Positions 51,133 to 61,133 of a stretch of DNA of 64,000 nt are shown here, piece by piece (positions within the stretch are counted from its first letter, which is position 1; the number at the start of each line of letters is the position of its first letter). The translations under genes were made by a program, and so were the position numbers. Below the pieces are notes generated by a model. It had not been told where the DNA came from, did no database searches, and saw only the letters and a program-made list of their open reading frames with translations. The DNA is from an uncultured Clostridia bacterium. GTDB taxonomy: Bacteria; Bacillota; Clostridia; Oscillospirales; Acutalibacteraceae. The stretch is taken from assembly GCA_944380845.1 (NCBI GenBank), contig CALWIU010000026.1, positions 52,151 to 116,150 on the forward strand, read 5' to 3'.

Positions 51133-53421
51133 TTATTTTTTTACGATCCAGTACGCGCCGTCGGCTGCCGGGCGCACCGTTCTGCCGTCGGCAAAGGCAT
51201 ATCCCTGCGGCAAGCGAAGCGTTCCATAGGAATCCCTGTCTTTTTGCAAAATCAGCAAAATCCCGCCGTTTTGCCTGACCCAACGGACTTTTGTTCCTTT
51301 AAAACCGGCGCTCACAGAAGAAAGCAGCGCCGGGAACACCGGAACAATATCGACCCGGTGCGAATCGGTTTTTTCATCGTTCACGCGAATGCCGCCGAAA
51401 TACTCGATAAACCAGGCACTGATATCCCCGAAGAAATGATGATTCAAAGAATTCACATGTTCGCTGTAAGGCGCGAAGTCCTCACACAGAGCGGTTTCAC
51501 CCCTTGCGACCCATTCACCGTAGGAAGGAGCGGTTTTCTGCGTCAGAATGCGCAAAGCAAGATCCGCATCGCCATGCTCTGTCAGGACCCGGAACAAAAC
51601 TCTTGCGCCCAGAACGCCGCAGTCGATATGATCGTCGGCTTCATGAATCATTTGGAGCAGCTTTTCGTAAGCAGCCGGCGTTTCTTCCGGCGTAAAAATA
51701 CCATAAAACAACGCCATGGCCTGGGAGGTCTGGCAGCAGCCCGCTGCAGTCATGGTCTTTTGGTCAATCAAATGCGCCCGGATCGCCTCATAGAGCGAAT
51801 CCACCAGCGTGTCACACACCGCAGCGCCTTCGTCCTGACGGATGACACGCAAAAGAAATGCCGTTTTTTTGGCAATGTCCCGGCTGATAACGCTGTCAGT
51901 AAACAGAAGCGGCGCTTTCGGGTTGCCGTGCGGTGCGCACCAATCCCCCAAACCAAGGGCAAGCAATCCGTTTTCATCGCGCCTGGCTGCAAGATAGCGG
52001 CAATAATTCAGCAGGGCGCCGGCATTCTCGGCAATCACGGACGGGTCACCGGTAAAGCGATAGCAAAGATCGGTCAAAGTGACCAGAACCTGATCCCATG
52101 CCGGTCCATTGCCCCAGTCAAACCCCCAGCCGGTGGTGGGAATGATGCCCGGAAGGCTGCCATTGCCGCGCGCGGCTTTCCGAATATGCAAAAGCCATTC
52201 ACGATAGTTATCCGCCGGATCAAAATTCAAAAAACACGCTTCGGCGGAAAGTGCCGCGTCGGCGGTCCAGCCGTTTTTTTCACGATGGGGACAATCGGTT
52301 GGGAAGTGGAAAAAGTTTGCCAATATGGACCGCTCCGTCATTTCCTGCAAGCGATTCATCGTTTCATCCGAACAGGAGAAACCACCGCGTCTGCCCAGAT
52401 CGGAATGAGCGACGGCAAAAGACAAAAGGGACGGCTGTGCCTGATGAGAAGTAATGCCGCTGACCAACGCGTACCTTGCCCCATGGTAGGTGAAACGGGG
52501 CATATAGACCTCTTCTTCACCGCCGCGGCAGATATAGACATCTTTCTGCAAGCCCGGCGGGAGCTGCCGGAATTCCTTGCGCAGGAAATCGAACCGAATA
52601 TTGGACACATCAAAATGTCCGTCGTCGTTGATATATTCGCCGAAAATCATTTCCACGCGCTGCCCGCGTTCCCCTTTGATGTGCAGGATCGGCACACCGG
52701 CCGTATTGACGCCAAAATCATAAAGATATCCGCAGACACACTCCTCCCGGTCAGGGAAGGTAAGCACATCGTTCCGAACGCTTTTTGCCCCCAGAATCTG
52801 CTCTATTTGGATCGGCTTGCCCCGGCAAAGCGTTTTTTCCCCTTTGGGAGCCGTCGCCTTTACCGCAGGTGTCCAGCTGCTGTCGTCAAAGCCGGGCAAA
52901 TTCCACCCGTCTATTTCCTGTCGGGCGTCATATACCTCGCCACCGCGAAGATCGTCCCATAGCACCGGCGACGGCGCGCAGCAAAAACGCTCGTCCGCCT
53001 CAAAAGAATCGGTTCTGCCGTCTGAAAAAGTCATACCGCAAAAGACTGACAGCAGCGGGGAGGAACGAAACGATGCCTTGTCAAAGTCCCAGACATAACC
53101 GCACATGGCGTTTTGCATTCCGTTTCCGAGCTGAAACGCCAGCACATTTTCCCCCGTTTGCAGATAAGGGGCAATGTCATAGAAATCATAATCCAAAACA
53201 TCGTCAGGGTTCGTGATATAGGGAGAAAGCAGCCCTTTTGTCAGGCGAACGCCGTTGACCCATAATTCATAAAACCCCAGCGCCGAAACCGTCAGCACCG
53301 CTTCTTCCGGGTTTTCCGGCAACGAAAAACTGCGTCGAAGATAGGGTGCGCTGACCGGTTTGGTGATTTCCGCCATCTCTGTTGTGGCACAGATGAAGGA
53401 ATCGGACAAATGATACTTCAT
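51133..53421 (-). CDS. Glycoside hydrolase, alpha-L-rhamnosidase-like (GH78)
   Basis: A 762-residue enzyme. The N-terminal third contains beta-sandwich domains (LGFYELWVNGVRL, DVLDYDFYDIAPYLQTGEN) as in bacterial rhamnosidases; FHFPTDCPHREKNGWTADAA is the conserved catalytic-domain block of GH78 with its acidic residues, followed by an (alpha/alpha)6 barrel and a C-terminal beta domain ending KGTKVRWVRQNG. There is no signal peptide, so it acts on imported oligosaccharides or glycosides. CGGAGGG precedes the ATG. It lies between the secreted hydrolase gene and the ABC operon with terminators on both sides. Related GH families share this architecture, so rhamnose specificity is probable, not certain. 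Confidence 0.88.
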   Translation of the reverse strand: MKYHLSDSFICATTEMAEITKPVSAPYLRRSFSLPENPEEAVLTVSALGFYELWVNGVRLTKGLLSPYITNPDDVLDYDFYDIAPYLQTGENVLAFQLGNGMQNAMCGYVWDFDKASFRSSPLLSVFCGMTFSDGRTDSFEADERFCCAPSPVLWDDLRGGEVYDARQEIDGWNLPGFDDSSWTPAVKATAPKGEKTLCRGKPIQIEQILGAKSVRNDVLTFPDREECVCGYLYDFGVNTAGVPILHIKGERGQRVEMIFGEYINDDGHFDVSNIRFDFLRKEFRQLPPGLQKDVYICRGGEEEVYMPRFTYHGARYALVSGITSHQAQPSLLSFAVAHSDLGRRGGFSCSDETMNRLQEMTERSILANFFHFPTDCPHREKNGWTADAALSAEACFLNFDPADNYREWLLHIRKAARGNGSLPGIIPTTGWGFDWGNGPAWDQVLVTLTDLCYRFTGDPSVIAENAGALLNYCRYLAARRDENGLLALGLGDWCAPHGNPKAPLLFTDSVISRDIAKKTAFLLRVIRQDEGAAVCDTLVDSLYEAIRAHLIDQKTMTAAGCCQTSQAMALFYGIFTPEETPAAYEKLLQMIHEADDHIDCGVLGARVLFRVLTEHGDADLALRILTQKTAPSYGEWVARGETALCEDFAPYSEHVNSLNHHFFGDISAWFIEYFGGIRVNDEKTDSHRVDIVPVFPALLSSVSAGFKGTKVRWVRQNGGILLILQKDRDSYGTLRLPQGYAFADGRTVRPAADGAYWIVKK

Positions 53422-53443
53422 AAAAACCCTCCGTTAGCAAGAA

Positions 53444-53481
53444 GGATCCGAGCCGGAAACCTGTTTTTCCGATTCGGATCC
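53444..53481 (-). terminator. Hairpin between alpha/beta hydrolase and GH78 genes
   Basis: GGATCCGA/TCGGATCC outer stem with an inner CGGAAA/TTTCCG pairing; followed on the minus strand by TTCTTGC, a weak U-tract. Confidence 0.65.
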
Positions 53482-53497
53482 CTGTTTGTTTCAAAAA

Positions 53498-54439
53498 TCA
53501 GCCGACATTTTCCGCAAGAAATGCCAACGCCTGCTCGCTCAGCATCGCGGCGTGCGTTTCATTGAGCATATGACCGGCGCCCTCTACGGTAACTTTTTCC
53601 GCAGAAGCAAGCGCTTGATCCATCTCGGCACTCATAGAGCCGGAGACAACCAGATCCTTATCGCCGCGAACAAGAAGGATCGGCATTTTCAGTTCGGCAA
53701 GAGCTGCATAATCCGTCGGACGGGCGTTAGCAGCCATATACATCATACCAAGGCCGGAACCATCCACAGTCAGCGGATCGGTCAGCGTCGAAAGATCATA
53801 CTGCATTGAATAATCCCAATCCATTGTCGCCATATACATCATCAAACGGACAAGGCAGGTCAAACGGACGGCAATTTTGAGCATAACTGACAGCATTCCG
53901 CCCATAAAGTCGGAGGTCATAAGATTTTTCATACCGTCGCTCACAGCGTTGATCGGCGCAGGCGCATACAAAAGCAGCGCCTGAACGGATTCCGGTTTGT
54001 CGCAGGCAATGTTCAGCGCAACACCGCCACCCATAGACTGGCCGGCAACGATCCAACCCTCTCCGGGCGCCAGCTCTTCCATCAGGCCTTCAACCAGCGT
54101 TTCGCGGGGGATCAGCTCGGTATCGGCATTTTCACGGGTGCTGTAGCCAAAGTTCGGCAAATCCACCAGAACGCAGGTGTAGCCTGCATCGCTCATCAGA
54201 TCTGCCATCGGCTTGAAGCTCTCGCCCGAATAGAAGAAGCCATGCAGGAACAAAATGTTACCCTTGCTCTCCCCTTCCGGTTCGATTACGCGATAGTGAA
54301 TGCTGTAGTCGCCCTGATGATAAAACTGACTGTCATCAAAAGGCGTCTGCAAATCGGCTGCCATCGCCGGAATCGCCAGAGAGAACAGCAGCACAAAAGA
54401 CAAAAGGACGGATAAGACTTTTAAACCAGTTCTTTTCAT
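53498..54439 (-). CDS. Secreted alpha/beta hydrolase
   Basis: A 313-residue exported hydrolase. Residues 1-27 are a signal peptide (VLSVLLSFVLLFSLAIPAMA). The catalytic serine is in VAGQSMGGGVAL, aspartate in LVRGDKDLVV and histidine in EGAGHMLNE; the oxyanion region is FLHGFFYSGE. Lipase, esterase or lysophospholipase activity is possible. AAAAGGAG precedes the ATG. It follows aspS after 19 bases and probably shares its transcript. Confidence 0.92.
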   Translation of the reverse strand: MKRTGLKVLSVLLSFVLLFSLAIPAMAADLQTPFDDSQFYHQGDYSIHYRVIEPEGESKGNILFLHGFFYSGESFKPMADLMSDAGYTCVLVDLPNFGYSTRENADTELIPRETLVEGLMEELAPGEGWIVAGQSMGGGVALNIACDKPESVQALLLYAPAPINAVSDGMKNLMTSDFMGGMLSVMLKIAVRLTCLVRLMMYMATMDWDYSMQYDLSTLTDPLTVDGSGLGMMYMAANARPTDYAALAELKMPILLVRGDKDLVVSGSMSAEMDQALASAEKVTVEGAGHMLNETHAAMLSEQALAFLAENVG

Positions 54440-54458
54440 GCGAATTCTCCTTTTCTGA

Positions 54459-56255
54459 TTAAGATTCCTGATGATCAGACTTGACGGTCACGGCAATGCC
54501 AAGTTCTTCAAGTTGTGCGGCATCTACCGGGGACGGACATTGCGACATGGGTTCGGTAGCATCCTTGAGCTTCGGGAAAGGAATGACATCCCGCAGGCTC
54601 TCAGCCCCAATCATCTGCATCATTAAGCGATCAAGACCGATTCCCATGCCTCCGTGAGGCGGCGCGCCGTAGCGGAAGGCGTCCAGCAGGAAACCGAATT
54701 TATTCTGCGCTTCCTGTTCGGAAAGACCCAGCAGGCGGAAAATGCGGTCCTGAAGCTCGGGATCGGTGATTCGGATCGAACCGCTCGAAAGCTCAATTCC
54801 GTTAAGCACCAAATCATATGCCTTGGCGCGGACATTGGCTTTATCGCTTTCCAGATACGGAAGGCATTCATCCAGCGGCGCCGTAAAGGGGTGGTGCATT
54901 GCAACAAACTGTCCCAGATCTTCATCCCAGTCAAAGAAGGGAAACTCAATTATCCACAGGAACTGGAATTGATCCTTCGGAATGATATCCAGTTTACGGG
55001 CAACCTCACAGCGAAGCAGTCCCAAAACAGACTGGCAAAGTGAATTTTTTGATTCAGCAATCAAAAGCACCACATCACCAGGCTCAGCGCCTGCCTTTTG
55101 CAGAATCTGCGTCATCTTTTCCTCGGAAATAAACTTTCCGAAAGAAGAACTGATGCCGTCTTCGGTCCAACGAACCCAGGCGAGTCCCTTCACACCCGAC
55201 CCTTTTACAAAGTCGGTCAGTTTATCGATTTCCTTACGGCTCAGCGTCTTGACGGCGTGTTTTGCGGTAATGCCGCGAACCGAACCGCCGGCGGAAACTG
55301 CGTTTTCAAAGACGCCGAACCCGCAGTCCTTAACGATATCGCTGACATTGTACAATTCCATGGCGAAGCGCGTATCCGGCTTATCAGAGCCGTACCGCTC
55401 CATGGCATCGGCATAAGTCAGCCGGGGCAGAGGTACGGGAACCTCAACGCCGATGGCTTCACGGAAGACCCGGGCAATGTATTCTTCAATGATTTGAAGC
55501 ACATCTTCCACTTCCACAAAGGACATTTCCAGATCGATCTGGGTAAATTCCGGCTGCCGGTCGGCTCTGAGGTCTTCATCCCGCAAGCAGCGGGCAAATT
55601 GGATATAGCGGTCAAACCCCGCAACCATGGAAAGCTGTTTGTAAATCTGCGGGGACTGCGGCAGCGCGTAAAAACTTCCCTTGTGCAGACGGGAGGGAAC
55701 CAAAAAGTCCCGTGCGCCTTCCGGTGTGGATTTCATCAAAAGAGGCGTATCAATTTCGATAAATCCTTTTTCATAAAAATAATCACGGGTGATCTTTGAA
55801 ACTTTATTGCGAAGCAGGATGTTGCGCTGCAAATCGGGACGGCGCAAATCCAAATAACGGTATTTCAGACGGGTGGTTTCCGCCGTCGGGCAGTTTTCAA
55901 TAATCTCAAAAGGCGGCGTTTCGCTCTTGCCAAGGATTTTCAGAGAATGAACCGCCAGTTCAATATCACCGGTCGCCAGCTCCTTGTTTTTTGCCGAACG
56001 CTCACGAAGGATGCCGGTCGCCGCCAATACATATTCGTTGCGAACGGTTTTTGCCTTCTCCAGCGTATCAGCAGGAGTCTGCTCATCAAATGCCAACTGC
56101 AAAATACCTGTACGATCCCGCAAATCAATGAAAATCAGAGAACCCAGGTTTCTTCTTCTCTGCACCCAGCCGAAAACTGTGATTTCCTTTCCGGCGTCTT
56201 GCAAACGAAAATCGGCGCAATAGCCGCTTCGTTTGAGTCCTGCCAACAGATCCAT
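54459..56255 (-). CDS. aspS: Aspartyl-tRNA synthetase (bacterial type)
   Basis: A 598-residue class II synthetase of the long bacterial type. N-terminal anticodon-binding OB domain (ITVFGWVQRRRNLGSLIFIDLRD), class II motif 2 in RCLRDEDLRADRQPEFTQIDLE, the GAD insertion domain (about 290-420) and motif 3 GMGIGLDRLMMQMIG are present. AAAGGATC lies upstream of the ATG. It forms a pair with hisS 29 bases upstream, the common hisS-aspS order of Firmicutes. Confidence 0.98.
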   Translation of the reverse strand: MDLLAGLKRSGYCADFRLQDAGKEITVFGWVQRRRNLGSLIFIDLRDRTGILQLAFDEQTPADTLEKAKTVRNEYVLAATGILRERSAKNKELATGDIELAVHSLKILGKSETPPFEIIENCPTAETTRLKYRYLDLRRPDLQRNILLRNKVSKITRDYFYEKGFIEIDTPLLMKSTPEGARDFLVPSRLHKGSFYALPQSPQIYKQLSMVAGFDRYIQFARCLRDEDLRADRQPEFTQIDLEMSFVEVEDVLQIIEEYIARVFREAIGVEVPVPLPRLTYADAMERYGSDKPDTRFAMELYNVSDIVKDCGFGVFENAVSAGGSVRGITAKHAVKTLSRKEIDKLTDFVKGSGVKGLAWVRWTEDGISSSFGKFISEEKMTQILQKAGAEPGDVVLLIAESKNSLCQSVLGLLRCEVARKLDIIPKDQFQFLWIIEFPFFDWDEDLGQFVAMHHPFTAPLDECLPYLESDKANVRAKAYDLVLNGIELSSGSIRITDPELQDRIFRLLGLSEQEAQNKFGFLLDAFRYGAPPHGGMGIGLDRLMMQMIGAESLRDVIPFPKLKDATEPMSQCPSPVDAAQLEELGIAVTVKSDHQES

Positions 56256-56284
56256 ATCCGATCCAGATCCTTTCCTTCTGTTAC

Positions 56285-57661
56285 TTAAGACAATGGCGGG
56301 CGTTTCTTGCCGCCGTCGATCACACGCAAAAAACCATCCGCCGACGGCAGATCCGTGTCATCTGTAAAATTTTTCATCATCGCTTCAAAATCGTGATCGA
56401 TAATCTGATCGAAATCATCGATAAACCGCACAAGCGAAAGCGTCTGCGTCTCGCCGGTACGCATATTTTTCAGCATGGCGTTTCCGCTCGCCAGTTCGTT
56501 TTCACCGATCACAACGGTGTACGCCGCTCCGAGCTTGTCCGCGTATTTCATTTGCGCTTTCAGCGAACGGCCGCAAAGATCGCGCTCCGCAAAAATCAAC
56601 TGGTCGCGCAAAGCGGCTGTCATCGTCGAAACGGTTTCCACAGCCTTTTTATCGGCTGCCAAAAGAAAAATATCACACCGAGCCGGTTCCGGGAACGGGC
56701 AATCGGTATTTTCCATCAACAGTTTCAGACGCTCTACGCCCATACCGAACCCCAGAGCAGGCAAGGATTTGCCGCCCATTTCTTCGATCAGACCGTCATA
56801 GCGTCCGCCGCCGCAAACGGTTCCCTGTGCACCAATTGCATTGGAAACAAATTCAAAAACCGTTCGCGTATAGTAATCCAGTCCCCGGACGATTCGGGGA
56901 TTCACGGTAAAATCCACATTCAGAACACGAAGCTCTTTCTGAACCCCGTCAAAATGACGGCGGCAATCATCGCACAAATAATCCAGAATGACCGGCGCGT
57001 CCTTTGCGATTTCAGAACAAACCGGACTTTTGCAATCCAAGATCCGCATGGGGTTCTTTTCCAGCCGTCCTTTGCAGGTATCGCAAAGAGCGTCCAGATG
57101 TGCGGTGAAATATTCTTTCAGCGCCTTGTGGTATGCCTTCCGGCACTCCGGGCACCCAATCGAATTGATTTCAAGGGTAAGGCCTTCCACGCCAAGCTCA
57201 TAAAAAACCTGCTGCGCCAGCGCGATAACCTCAGCATCCGCAAGAGGCGATTCCGCGCCGAAACACTCCACGCCAAACTGGTGGAACTCACGCAGTCTGC
57301 CCGCCTGGGGCTTTTCATACCGGTAACATGAGGTTTTATAATAAAGTTTCTGCGGCATTAAACCGCCGTTCAGGCCATGCTCCAACAGAGCGCGAGCCGC
57401 ACCGGCTGTTCCCTCCGGACGCAGGGTAATGCTTCTGCCGCCGTTATCGGTAAAGGTATACATTTCTTTTTGTACAACATCTGTCGTCTCGCCGACAGAA
57501 CGCTGAAACAGCTCCGTATGCTCAAAGACCGGCGTGCGAATCTCACGGTAACCGAAAGACTCGGCAACCGCTGTAAAAATCTGCTCCAGATACTGCACTT
57601 TATAGATCTCATCCGGCAGCATATCCGCTGTACCGCGCGGCGCTTTGGTCAATAAAGCCAT
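56285..57661 (-). CDS. hisS: Histidyl-tRNA synthetase
   Basis: A 458-residue class II synthetase. PRGTADMLPDE near the N-terminus, motif 2 region LRPEGTAGAARALLEHGL with YRYEKPQAGRLREFHQFGVE, the histidine-specific LDYYTRTVFEF and motif 3 VCGGGRYDGLIEEMGG are present; the anticodon-binding domain follows at about 335-430. The last 40 residues extend past the usual end. GAAAGGAG precedes the ATG. No T-box leader was seen; only about 25 bases separate the gene from the preceding terminator. Confidence 0.98.
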   Translation of the reverse strand: MALLTKAPRGTADMLPDEIYKVQYLEQIFTAVAESFGYREIRTPVFEHTELFQRSVGETTDVVQKEMYTFTDNGGRSITLRPEGTAGAARALLEHGLNGGLMPQKLYYKTSCYRYEKPQAGRLREFHQFGVECFGAESPLADAEVIALAQQVFYELGVEGLTLEINSIGCPECRKAYHKALKEYFTAHLDALCDTCKGRLEKNPMRILDCKSPVCSEIAKDAPVILDYLCDDCRRHFDGVQKELRVLNVDFTVNPRIVRGLDYYTRTVFEFVSNAIGAQGTVCGGGRYDGLIEEMGGKSLPALGFGMGVERLKLLMENTDCPFPEPARCDIFLLAADKKAVETVSTMTAALRDQLIFAERDLCGRSLKAQMKYADKLGAAYTVVIGENELASGNAMLKNMRTGETQTLSLVRFIDDFDQIIDHDFEAMMKNFTDDTDLPSADGFLRVIDGGKKRPPLS

Positions 57662-57685
57662 GAAACGATTTCTCCTTTCTCATTA

Positions 57686-57710
57686 GAAAAAATACGGGCA
57701 GAACCCGTAT
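57686..57710 (-). terminator. Terminator of mgsA
   Basis: Minus-strand ATACGGG-TTCTG-CCCGTAT followed by TTTTTTC, between the mgsA stop and the hisS ribosome binding site. Confidence 0.9.
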
Positions 57711-57722
57711 CTTTCATCCTTC

Positions 57723-58136
57723 TCAAAATACAATATTCTCCGATCCACCGGCTTCACGCCAGTCCAGATCACCGCGTTCGAGCGCGTGAATCAGCGCCTC
57801 TGCGGTAGCAATATTGGTCGCGACGGGCACATTGTGAACATCGCACAGACGAAGAAGGTTGCTTTCGTTCGGTTCCGTCGGCTTTACGGTCAGCGGGTCA
57901 CGGAACATCAGCAGCAGGTCGATCTCGTTGCAGGCAATTCGCGCGCCGATCTGCTGGTCGCCGCCCTGCGCACCGCTGAGGAAGCAGTTGATTTTTAGAC
58001 CGGTCGCTTCTGCAACAAGTTTACCGGTGGTGCCGGTGGCACAGAGATTGTGGCGGCTCAGGATGCCGCAATAGGCAATACAAAAGTGAGTCATCAATTC
58101 TTTTTTAGAATCATGCGCCATCAGGGCTATATTCAT
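57723..58136 (-). CDS. mgsA: Methylglyoxal synthase
   Basis: A 137-residue enzyme converting dihydroxyacetone phosphate to methylglyoxal, a bypass of lower glycolysis. [41 protein letters not shown] (the phosphate and catalytic Asp region) and [14 protein letters not shown] are family blocks; the length equals that of the Bacillus enzyme. I start at the ATG 58134-58136, eight bases after AGGAAAGG; an ATG three codons earlier lies on that site. Its position behind mre/min genes is common in Clostridia. Confidence 0.96.
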   Translation of the reverse strand: MNIALMAHDSKKELMTHFCIAYCGILSRHNLCATGTTGKLVAEATGLKINCFLSGAQGGDQQIGARIACNEIDLLLMFRDPLTVKPTEPNESNLLRLCDVHNVPVATNIATAEALIHALERGDLDWREAGGSENIVF

Positions 58137-58196
58137 TTTTTTCATCCTTTCCTGATACAACCGAATACGGGATGCACATTCATTTTCACAGTAGTT

Positions 58197-58225
58197 ATCT
58201 TAACATATTGAACCAATCGTTTCAA
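58197..58225 (-). promoter_or_regulatory. mgsA promoter
   Basis: Minus-strand TTGAAA (58220-58225), 17-base spacer, TAAGAT (58197-58202). Confidence 0.65.
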
Positions 58226-58273
58226 TAATTATTTGCAGTTTTTTTCCATAAAAATCAGCGATTTCAATAAAAT

Positions 58274-59011
58274 TTACTTTAACAGCGAGATATTCAGGGA
58301 AATATGCTCACCCAAAAGCCTTCCGGCGATGCGGGAATACGCATCGATCGCCGGGCTGGACGCTTTGGGCAAAAGGCCGGCAGAACCAAAATACCATAAA
58401 TTTTTATCTTCTGGAACAATACCAATCAGCCGGACGCCCGCGCGATCGATCATATGATCGATATTGATCTGGCGGCATTTGCGCACCGCCTGGAAACGGA
58501 AACGATTGATAATCAATCTGGATTGGGTCGGTCCGCAGGTACAGACGCGTCTTGCCGCAGCCGCACAACCGCTGACGGAAACATCATCAGGCGCCGACAG
58601 CAAAATCGCCTTCTGAGCCGGCGCGGCAGCCAATGCCATACCCTCGCCAATGCCGGCAGGTCCGTCAATCAAAATAAAATCATACGACGGATCCAGCGAT
58701 AAAATCAGCGAACGGAATCCCTCTGCGGTATACTCCGCGGACGGGGTATCCGGCGCAGGCAACAGGGAAATGCCGTTTTCGCCGCCGATCACACAATCCT
58801 TGCCATCTGCGCGATTCAAAAGGGCGTCGCCCCAGTGGTAAACCGTTTTTTGCGCCAGTCCGGTTAAAATGCGAAGCGCGTTCAAGCCGATATCCGCATC
58901 AACCAAAAGAACCTTTTTACCGGCGGCGACAAGACTGCGCCCCAGAAGAACGGCGGCGGTGGACTTTCCTGCTCCGCCCTTGCCGGACGCGATCACGATC
59001 CGCTCAGCCAA
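58274..59011 (-). CDS. minD: MinD/ParA-family ATPase
   Basis: A 245-residue deviant Walker ATPase. AERIVIASGKGGAGKSTAAV is the signature-lysine Walker A, VLLVDADIGLNALRILTGL the MinD-type DxD block, and FILIDGPAGIGEG the Walker B. The last residues (IAGRLLGEHISLNISLLK) could form the amphipathic membrane-targeting helix. It starts with TTG, GGGAGGG being the ribosome binding site, 13 bases after the PBP2 stop. By context it positions the division site. It is somewhat short and neither minC nor minE is adjacent; a related ParA-like function cannot be excluded. Confidence 0.86.
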   Translation of the reverse strand: MAERIVIASGKGGAGKSTAAVLLGRSLVAAGKKVLLVDADIGLNALRILTGLAQKTVYHWGDALLNRADGKDCVIGGENGISLLPAPDTPSAEYTAEGFRSLILSLDPSYDFILIDGPAGIGEGMALAAAPAQKAILLSAPDDVSVSGCAAAARRVCTCGPTQSRLIINRFRFQAVRKCRQINIDHMIDRAGVRLIGIVPEDKNLWYFGSAGLLPKASSPAIDAYSRIAGRLLGEHISLNISLLK

Positions 59012-59024
59012 AACGATCCCTCCC

Positions 59025-61133
59025 TTACCGAAGCAGCTCACCGGCAGTCTGTACCGGAGCCGCCGTATCGGTTTGTGAAAAATAATACTCGTAGATATCC
59101 CCGGCAACATCAGCGACCGCCGTACCGCTGTTGACATTTTCAATCACAACGGCAATGGCGATTTCAGAATTTTCATAAGGACCGAAGGAAATCAAAAAAC
59201 CGTTATTGCCCCTGACAACGGTGCCGTTCACATAGCGGTCAACCTGAGAGGTACCGGTTTTTGCACCGCAATCCACCGGCACATTGGCAAACGCATACTG
59301 GCAGAAACCGGTTTCTGCCACGCGCCACATTCCTTCTTTGACGATCTGAAAATTCTTTTCAGAAATATCAGCTTCAGCGGCAACCTGTGTTTCCGTGCGG
59401 AACAGTTCCGTCTGGTAATCCGAACTGCGCACACTTTGAATCACATGGGGAACATACCGTGTGCCGCCGTTGGCAATCGTTGCGCAGTAATTGGCAAGTT
59501 GCAGCGGGGTAAACAAATTGTCCGACTGACCGATGGCTGCCTGTACCGTGTCGCCCGAATACCAGCTTTGCCCGATAGATTCACGGTAGGCAGGGCCTGC
59601 CAGCACCCCGCTGGCTTCCGGCAGCTCAATGCCGGTACGCGAACCAAGTCCGAACAGGGAGCTGTAGGTATTCATTTTGGAAATACCGAGCCTGTCAGCC
59701 GTATTGTAAAAGAAAATATTGCAGGACTTATCAATGGCAGAACGAACATCCAGCGTGCCGTGCGCATCCAGGCAACCGAAAACCTGATCGTAGTACTCAA
59801 AAGAAGAAGTACAGGTAAAGGTTGTATTTTCATCGATAACCCCTTCCTGCAAAGCCGCCAAGGCAATAACAGGTTTCATGGTCGAACCGGGGGCATAGGT
59901 ACTTTGCAGCACACGATTCCACAAAGGCGCAGCTGGATTTGACGCTAAAGATGAATAATCATCATAATAGGTCGAAAGGTCATAGGACGGATAGGACGCA
60001 GATGCCAGCACCTCGCCATTCCGGCAGTCGATAACCACTGCCGCGCCTGCCGCCTGAAGACCGGCAGCCGCTGTCAGTTCCAGAATACGGCGTTCCAGCG
60101 CCTGCTGGGTGACCTTTTGCAATTCAGAATCGATGGTCAGAATGACTGTGTCTCCGGACTGCGGCTCGCGGGAATAATACTCGGAAATATTCCCCTGCGT
60201 ATCGATCTCAATGGTCATTTCCCCATTGACGCCGCGTAAATAATCTTCCGCCACCTGCTCAATGCCGCTTTTGCCGATGCTGTCATCCATCGCGTACGAT
60301 TCCGTGCGGATCTGCTCTTTCTGTTCGTCGGTCAATTCGTCGTTGCTGAGCAGATAATCGGTTTCCTCTTTTGCCTTTTCATACTCCTCGGCGCTGATCA
60401 CACCCACCGTGCCCAAAATATGAGGTGCAATCGTCCCGTCGGTATACTCACGGTACGAAACGGCGGAAACATCCACACCGGGATAAGAATCGCTGTTTTC
60501 CATCACAATGGCTACGATCTCTGAAGAAACATCCTCCGCGAAAGTATAGGGCGCAGCCGCGGAAAACTGCATACGGAACATGGAAAAATAAACGGAACCG
60601 ATTTCCCGGGCGCGCTGGGGGGTATAATCCTGCAATTCATACTTTTCGATCAGAGCGTCCAGACAGTTTTGCGGCGTCGCATACTCGTTCAAATTCAGTA
60701 AATCAGCAGATTTCAGATAAGCAACTTCATTTTCCCGATCCGCAGGGAAAGCGATTTGCCCGTTTTCATCAAAAACCAGCGGAATTTCATCGATCCATTC
60801 CTGCCCTTTTTGCTGAAAAAGATCCAGCAGGGAGGAAATAACCGCATTGCGCCTCGCCAATTGTGACGAGGATGGGAACCTCAGCGCATCAAAAATCACA
60901 GAATAGCCCAGTCTATTCGTCACCAGCGGTTCGCCGTTGCGATCCAGAATTTCCCCGCGCGCGGCCTTAACCGGTACGGAATAAACAGAAACGCGATTTT
61001 TCTGCTCGCGGTATTCAGCGCCGTGGACGATCTGGGCGGAAAACATATCGCCCACATAGATGACCGCCAGCACAAGACATAAAATAGCAAGCGTGGTTTT
61101 TCGTGCAGTATTTTTTCTTTTTTGAATATACAT
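59025..61133 (-). CDS. mrdA: Penicillin-binding protein 2 (elongasome transpeptidase)
   Basis: A 702-residue class B PBP. One N-terminal membrane segment (about 12-33), a dimerisation/pedestal domain starting RGEILDRNGEPLVTN, and the transpeptidase domain with STMK (Ser417), SCN (470-472) and KTGT (near 615). It makes peptide cross-links in side-wall peptidoglycan with MreBCD. Start and the mreD stop share TGATG; a GTG one codon earlier is also in frame. The order mreB-mreC-mreD-pbp2 is the classical elongasome operon. Confidence 0.95.
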   Translation of the reverse strand: MYIQKRKNTARKTTLAILCLVLAVIYVGDMFSAQIVHGAEYREQKNRVSVYSVPVKAARGEILDRNGEPLVTNRLGYSVIFDALRFPSSSQLARRNAVISSLLDLFQQKGQEWIDEIPLVFDENGQIAFPADRENEVAYLKSADLLNLNEYATPQNCLDALIEKYELQDYTPQRAREIGSVYFSMFRMQFSAAAPYTFAEDVSSEIVAIVMENSDSYPGVDVSAVSYREYTDGTIAPHILGTVGVISAEEYEKAKEETDYLLSNDELTDEQKEQIRTESYAMDDSIGKSGIEQVAEDYLRGVNGEMTIEIDTQGNISEYYSREPQSGDTVILTIDSELQKVTQQALERRILELTAAAGLQAAGAAVVIDCRNGEVLASASYPSYDLSTYYDDYSSLASNPAAPLWNRVLQSTYAPGSTMKPVIALAALQEGVIDENTTFTCTSSFEYYDQVFGCLDAHGTLDVRSAIDKSCNIFFYNTADRLGISKMNTYSSLFGLGSRTGIELPEASGVLAGPAYRESIGQSWYSGDTVQAAIGQSDNLFTPLQLANYCATIANGGTRYVPHVIQSVRSSDYQTELFRTETQVAAEADISEKNFQIVKEGMWRVAETGFCQYAFANVPVDCGAKTGTSQVDRYVNGTVVRGNNGFLISFGPYENSEIAIAVVIENVNSGTAVADVAGDIYEYYFSQTDTAAPVQTAGELLR

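Noticed and set aside
51121-52962. 613-codon plus-strand open frame opposite the GH78 gene
   Set aside because: It is antisense to a gene with clear family motifs; the translation is rich in Arg, His and Cys, typical of a shadow frame in GC-rich third positions.
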